A DNA stretch of 64,000 nt from Paenibacillus sp. FJAT-26967. Lineage in GTDB: Bacteria; Bacillota; Bacilli; Paenibacillales; NBRC-103111. Where the stretch lies: assembly GCF_001541095.1 (NCBI RefSeq), contig NZ_LMXH01000001.1, positions 1,314,048 to 1,378,047 on the forward strand, given 5' to 3'. This document shows, in pieces, positions 60,525-64,000 of this stretch. The first letter of the stretch is position 1; each line of letters begins with the position of its first letter. The notes under the pieces are model-generated. The model was not told the DNA's origin and searched no databases. It saw nothing but the letters and a program-made list of their open reading frames with translations. The position numbers and the translations under genes were made by a program.

Positions 60525-62747
60525 ATGAAAAAAGAAGTGACCATGCAGGATTTCAAAACAAGTAATAACAAGCTAAGCGGCTGGAGGACAAGTTTTCCGG
60601 CACGCTTGCTTCTGCTTTTCGCCCTTGTATTGATTTGCTATGTATCTTTGTTCTCAAGGCTTGTCCCGCAGACATTTGATATCACGCTGGGTTCAACTGC
60701 CGAGAGAACCATCTATGCGCCCAAGCAGCTCGAGAATTCAGTAGCTACAGAGAAAGCCAAGGAAGATGCGGCCAAGAAAGTGCCTCCGGTTTATAAAGTC
60801 GTTAATCTTCGCAATGAAGCTATGGTGGAATCAATCTATAACCGCATCCAGCAAATTAATGCAGATCCGGATGTAAAGTTTGAAGATAAGGTAAACGTAT
60901 ACCGTACAGCTATAACGATTATCATAGCGGACACAGAGAAACAGGCTCTTAGAAGTATAAGCGACAGTAATTTCGATAACCAGGCCTTTATTGATGAAAT
61001 CAGAACCAAACTAAGTGAACAGCAGTACCGGATTCCGGAAGAGGTTTATTACAAATTCCCTCGTCTGACGAAGGAAGATGTGGCTGCAATGATTCCTATT
61101 ACCCGGGAAATTGTTTCCAAACTAATGATTGACCAGGTTACTGACGCGCAGACGGCCAGAGCCAAAGTCGCGGAGCTTGTCAATTCCTCCGATCTTTCGA
61201 AGAATACTCTTCGTGAACTTGTGCAGGAGATTGTCCGCGTTGTTATTACTCCGAACAAATTTCTGGATCAGAAAGCAACGGAAGATAAACGTGCGCAAGA
61301 GCGTGAAACTGTGAAACCTGTTTATATCAATCAGGGTGATGTAATAGTCAGTAAAGGCGATATAATCACGGACGAGATTTATAAACGCCTCAAAACTGCG
61401 GAGCTTTTGAAAGAAAAGGCGAATTATTGGCCTCATGTCGGCCTGATGCTTCTGGTGTTTATTCTAACCATGATGATTTATTTGTTTATACGCCAAAGCA
61501 CACTTTCTATAAGAACGAACAATGCCCAATTGCTCATGTTTGTGCTGATCTTTGCCATTAATATTCTGACCATGAAAGTAGTGGCGCTGGGCCAGAATCC
61601 CGAATATCCTTATATCGGTTATTTGGCGCCTGTGGCGATCGGCAGCATGCTGATTACGATCTTGCTGAACAGTCAGCTTGCTTTTGTCGCGAGCGTGTTG
61701 TTCAGCATCATGTCGAGTATTATTTTCAATATGCACGGTACTCAATTGTTTGATTACCGTTACGGTCTAGTGACGCTAGTAATCTGCTTTGCTTCCGTCT
61801 TCGTGATTCAAAAGGCAAGCCAGCGTTCTAGTATTTTGAAAGCTGGAATAGTCATTTCCTTTATTGCGATGATGACGATCATCTCGCTGATTCTGCTGGA
61901 GGATAGTATTACCCGCAGGGACATGCTATTTTCACTTTCTTTCGCAGCGGCGAGCGGTATTCTTACAGCGGTATTCGTGATCGGGCTGCTGCCTTTTTTT
62001 GAAACAGCATTTGGTATCCTTTCACCGCTGAAGCTCGTAGAGCTTTCCAATCCCAATCATCCGCTGCTGAGGAAGCTGCTTACGGAAACTCCGGGTACCT
62101 ATCATCACAGCATCATGGTAGGGAATCTGGCGGAATCAGCCGCCGAGTCAATTGGTGCAGACGGCCTATTATGCCGGGTAGGATCTTATTATCATGACAT
62201 CGGGAAGACCAAACGGCCGAGTTATTTTATCGAGAATCAGACGAACATTGAGAATCCGCACGATAAAATCGAACCGGCTCTTAGCAAATCGATTATAACG
62301 GCACATGCCCGCGATGGTGTAGAAATGTTGAAGGAATATAACATTCCTAAACCCATTCGCGATATTGCTGAGCAGCACCATGGAACGACACTGCTGACTT
62401 TCTTCTATCACAAAGCAAGGAAGCAGGCGGAAGAAGAAGGCCGTGAGGTTGAAGAACTGGACTTCCGTTATGAAGGGCCAAAAGCTCAGTCGAAGGAAGC
62501 GGCTGTCGTCGGCATTGCGGACTGTGTAGAAGCTGCTGTCAGGTCCCTGCGCAATCCGACAATTGAACAAATCGATACGATGGTGCGCAAAATTATTAAA
62601 TCAAGACTGGACGACGGGCAATTTAACGATTGTGATCTCACCTTGAAAGAACTGGATACAATTGCCAAAACGCTGAATGAGTCTCTGCTTGGTATTTTCC
62701 ATTCACGGATTGAATATCCAAGCGAACTTCCTGCCAAAGCAAAATAG
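60525..62747 (+). CDS. pgpH: 7TM-HD-type c-di-AMP phosphodiesterase PgpH
   Basis: PgpH hydrolyses cyclic-di-AMP to limit this essential second messenger. The 740-residue protein has one N-terminal membrane helix, a large extracytoplasmic 7TMR-HDED domain, seven membrane segments and a C-terminal cytoplasmic HD domain (YHHSIMVGNLAE near residue 526, HDIGK near 557). The start is uncertain: ATG 60525 is the choice, with a GAGAGGA site about 13 bases upstream; ATG 60513 and ATG 60543 are alternatives. It is the Bacillus YqfF orthologue. Confidence 0.9.
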   Translation: MKKEVTMQDFKTSNNKLSGWRTSFPARLLLLFALVLICYVSLFSRLVPQTFDITLGSTAERTIYAPKQLENSVATEKAKEDAAKKVPPVYKVVNLRNEAMVESIYNRIQQINADPDVKFEDKVNVYRTAITIIIADTEKQALRSISDSNFDNQAFIDEIRTKLSEQQYRIPEEVYYKFPRLTKEDVAAMIPITREIVSKLMIDQVTDAQTARAKVAELVNSSDLSKNTLRELVQEIVRVVITPNKFLDQKATEDKRAQERETVKPVYINQGDVIVSKGDIITDEIYKRLKTAELLKEKANYWPHVGLMLLVFILTMMIYLFIRQSTLSIRTNNAQLLMFVLIFAINILTMKVVALGQNPEYPYIGYLAPVAIGSMLITILLNSQLAFVASVLFSIMSSIIFNMHGTQLFDYRYGLVTLVICFASVFVIQKASQRSSILKAGIVISFIAMMTIISLILLEDSITRRDMLFSLSFAAASGILTAVFVIGLLPFFETAFGILSPLKLVELSNPNHPLLRKLLTETPGTYHHSIMVGNLAESAAESIGADGLLCRVGSYYHDIGKTKRPSYFIENQTNIENPHDKIEPALSKSIITAHARDGVEMLKEYNIPKPIRDIAEQHHGTTLLTFFYHKARKQAEEEGREVEELDFRYEGPKAQSKEAAVVGIADCVEAAVRSLRNPTIEQIDTMVRKIIKSRLDDGQFNDCDLTLKELDTIAKTLNESLLGIFHSRIEYPSELPAKAK

Positions 62748-62780
62748 CATTCGAAGACGAACCCATTAGGAGGGATAGTA

Positions 62781-63311
62781 GTGGCATTAGTATTAGCATG
62801 GAACGATGAACAAGATGTTTTGCCGGTTGATCCTAAATTTGCGGACAAGTTGAAAGAATTATTACGTCTGGCCGGTAAGGCGGAAGGCATTGAGGACGGA
62901 GAAGTCGCCTTAACCTTTGTGGACGATGAGAGCATACATGAGTTGAACCGGACATACAGGGGCATTGACCGTCCGACAGACGTTTTGTCTTTCGCCATGC
63001 TGGAGAAGGGTGAAGACGAGATCGCTATTATTTACGGAGAAGAAGAGGAAGATGAGGATGTAGCATCTGATTCTGAAAATACAGAAGATGAAGAAGGTTT
63101 TGAAGAACCGTTAGGGGATATCGTTATTTCTGTGCCGCGGGCTGCTGCCCAAGCAGAGGAGTACGGACATTCCGTGGAACGCGAACTTGGCTTTCTGTTT
63201 GTCCACGGATTCCTGCATCTGGTAGGCTATGATCACGACAATGAAGAGGCTGAACAGCAAATGTTCGCTAAGCAGGAGCAAATTCTGCAGCAAGCGGGGC
63301 TTACCCGTTGA
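62781..63311 (+). CDS. ybeY: rRNA maturation endoribonuclease YbeY
   Basis: YbeY is a zinc-dependent single-strand endoribonuclease for 16S rRNA 3' end and ribosome quality control. The zinc triad is [11 protein letters not shown] (His142, His146, His152). It has 176 residues, about 20 more than the usual length, because of a strongly acidic insert (residues about 84-109, Glu/Asp-rich) between strand and helix. GTG start after AGGAGGGATAGTA. Its stop overlaps the TTG of the next gene. Confidence 0.93.
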   Translation: MALVLAWNDEQDVLPVDPKFADKLKELLRLAGKAEGIEDGEVALTFVDDESIHELNRTYRGIDRPTDVLSFAMLEKGEDEIAIIYGEEEEDEDVASDSENTEDEEGFEEPLGDIVISVPRAAAQAEEYGHSVERELGFLFVHGFLHLVGYDHDNEEAEQQMFAKQEQILQQAGLTR

Positions 63312-64000
63312 GTTCTTTCCGTCGCTTTCTGCGGGGTTTCCGCTTCGCATACGAAGGAATTAAATATGCGTTTGATACTCAGCGCAATATGAAGTTTCAT
63401 TTTTTGGTCGCTTTTCTGGTCTTTCTCGCATCGGTAATTTTAGGTCTGCCTCATTGGGACGTGCTCTTTCTTCTGCTGGCAGTAGTGCTGGTGGTGATGA
63501 CCGAACTAATCAACACCGCAGTGGAGAAAGCGGTTGATCTGGCCATGCCCGAGCAGCATCCCTTGGCCAAAATCGCTAAAGATACAGCCGCCGGGGCCGT
63601 GCTGGTAGCAGCGTTATTCGCAGTTGTTGTCGGGATGGTCGTCTTCTACGGACCGGTAGACCGGTTATTGCGACAAGCGCAAAGCACTGCTTCTGCCAAC
63701 ATGCCCGGCATGGTATGGACCTTAGTCGCACTCGTTATGCTCGTGACTCTCGTTATTGAAACGCGTTTCAGCGACAGGGGCAAGCTGGTGAGACCTAGTC
63801 TGCTATCGGCGGTATTAACCGCACTGGCAACCTTGATCTCTTCCCTGTCCGGCCAAACGATTGTTACCCTGCTTTCTTATACTCTAGCGGGACTTGCTCT
63901 TATGGTCCTGGCGGAGAAAAAGCATAGAGCCCTGCCCTCAATGCTGCTGGGAGCTGTGATCGGCATTGCCATCACGCTGATCGCATGGATGTGGCGAGGA
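63308..64000 (+). CDS. dgkA: diacylglycerol/undecaprenol kinase with extra membrane domain (3' end outside window)
   Basis: The frame starts at a TTG overlapping the ybeY stop (TTGA) and is open to the window edge, 231 residues so far. The first 110 residues are the DgkA-type kinase: basic N-terminus, three membrane segments and the signature [12 protein letters not shown] with KDTAAGAVL. In Gram-positive bacteria this kinase phosphorylates undecaprenol. It then continues with four to five further hydrophobic segments that the 120-130-residue kinase does not need. In Bacillus the next genes are cdd and era. The extra membrane domain is unidentified. Confidence 0.85.
   Translation, partial: MSSFRRFLRGFRFAYEGIKYAFDTQRNMKFHFLVAFLVFLASVILGLPHWDVLFLLLAVVLVVMTELINTAVEKAVDLAMPEQHPLAKIAKDTAAGAVLVAALFAVVVGMVVFYGPVDRLLRQAQSTASANMPGMVWTLVALVMLVTLVIETRFSDRGKLVRPSLLSAVLTALATLISSLSGQTIVTLLSYTLAGLALMVLAEKKHRALPSMLLGAVIGIAITLIAWMWRG

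Overview
The window looks like chromosome of a spore-forming, facultatively anaerobic low-G+C Gram-positive bacterium, most likely Paenibacillus or a close relative. Four observations point there. The gene order prmA-rsmE-mtaB and rpsU-yqeY-nfeD-floA-yqfC-yqfD-phoH-pgpH-ybeY-dgkA is the Bacillus core order. AddAB is present instead of RecBCD. The Fnr protein carries the Bacillus-type C-terminal cysteine cluster. Ribosome-binding sites are strong AGGAGG types with frequent TTG/GTG starts. Base composition is moderate, with local GC-rich stretches. No rRNA, tRNA, CRISPR array, transposase, integrase or phage gene was seen.

Layout. 1-1.5 kb: end of an amino-acid permease, then a small YfhD-like and stress-protein-like pair. 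1.5-6 kb: a structured, T-box-like leader with no gene, then prmA, an M50 protease, rsmE and mtaB. 6-9 kb: alkanesulfonate monooxygenase and a sulfonate-binding lipoprotein. 9-17.4 kb: class A PBP, Nudix hydrolase, Na/Pi cotransporter (YqeW type, with an odd GC-rich insertion), rRNA methyltransferase, DinB, AEC transporter and GNAT. 17.6-30.6 kb: the recombination/repair block addB-addA-sbcD-sbcC. 31-43.6 kb: an anaerobic metabolism island: nitrite reductase nirBD, nitrite/formate channel, divergently oriented fnr, a frameshifted hypothetical gene, a hemerythrin-like protein, adhE, pflB and pflA. 43.9-54 kb: polysaccharide deacetylase, a lipoprotein plus two-component system, rsgA, a GPH-type sugar transporter and two hypothetical proteins. 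54-64 kb: HIT protein and the conserved block rpsU to dgkA, which runs off the window.

How it works together. The anaerobic island reads as one regulon. Near-identical FNR-type sites (TGTGA-N6-TCACA or TCATA) lie 21-22 bp upstream of the -10 boxes of nirB, adhE and fnr, the classic class II activator position. The adhE promoter also carries a near-perfect Rex operator between the FNR site and the -10 box. Low oxygen (FNR) and high NADH/NAD+ (Rex release) could therefore together switch on ethanol/formate fermentation and nitrite ammonification. A second stress-related module, nfeD-floA-(57236 gene), has a sigma-W-like promoter, matching the known sigma-W control of yqeZ-yqfAB in B. subtilis.

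The most unusual items are the FNR/Rex promoter architecture, the orphan glycine-T-box-like leader, the 129-bp repeat insertion in the Na/Pi cotransporter, the frameshifted gene beside fnr, two minisatellites, and the interruption of the otherwise conserved yqe-yqf gene order by about 48 kb.
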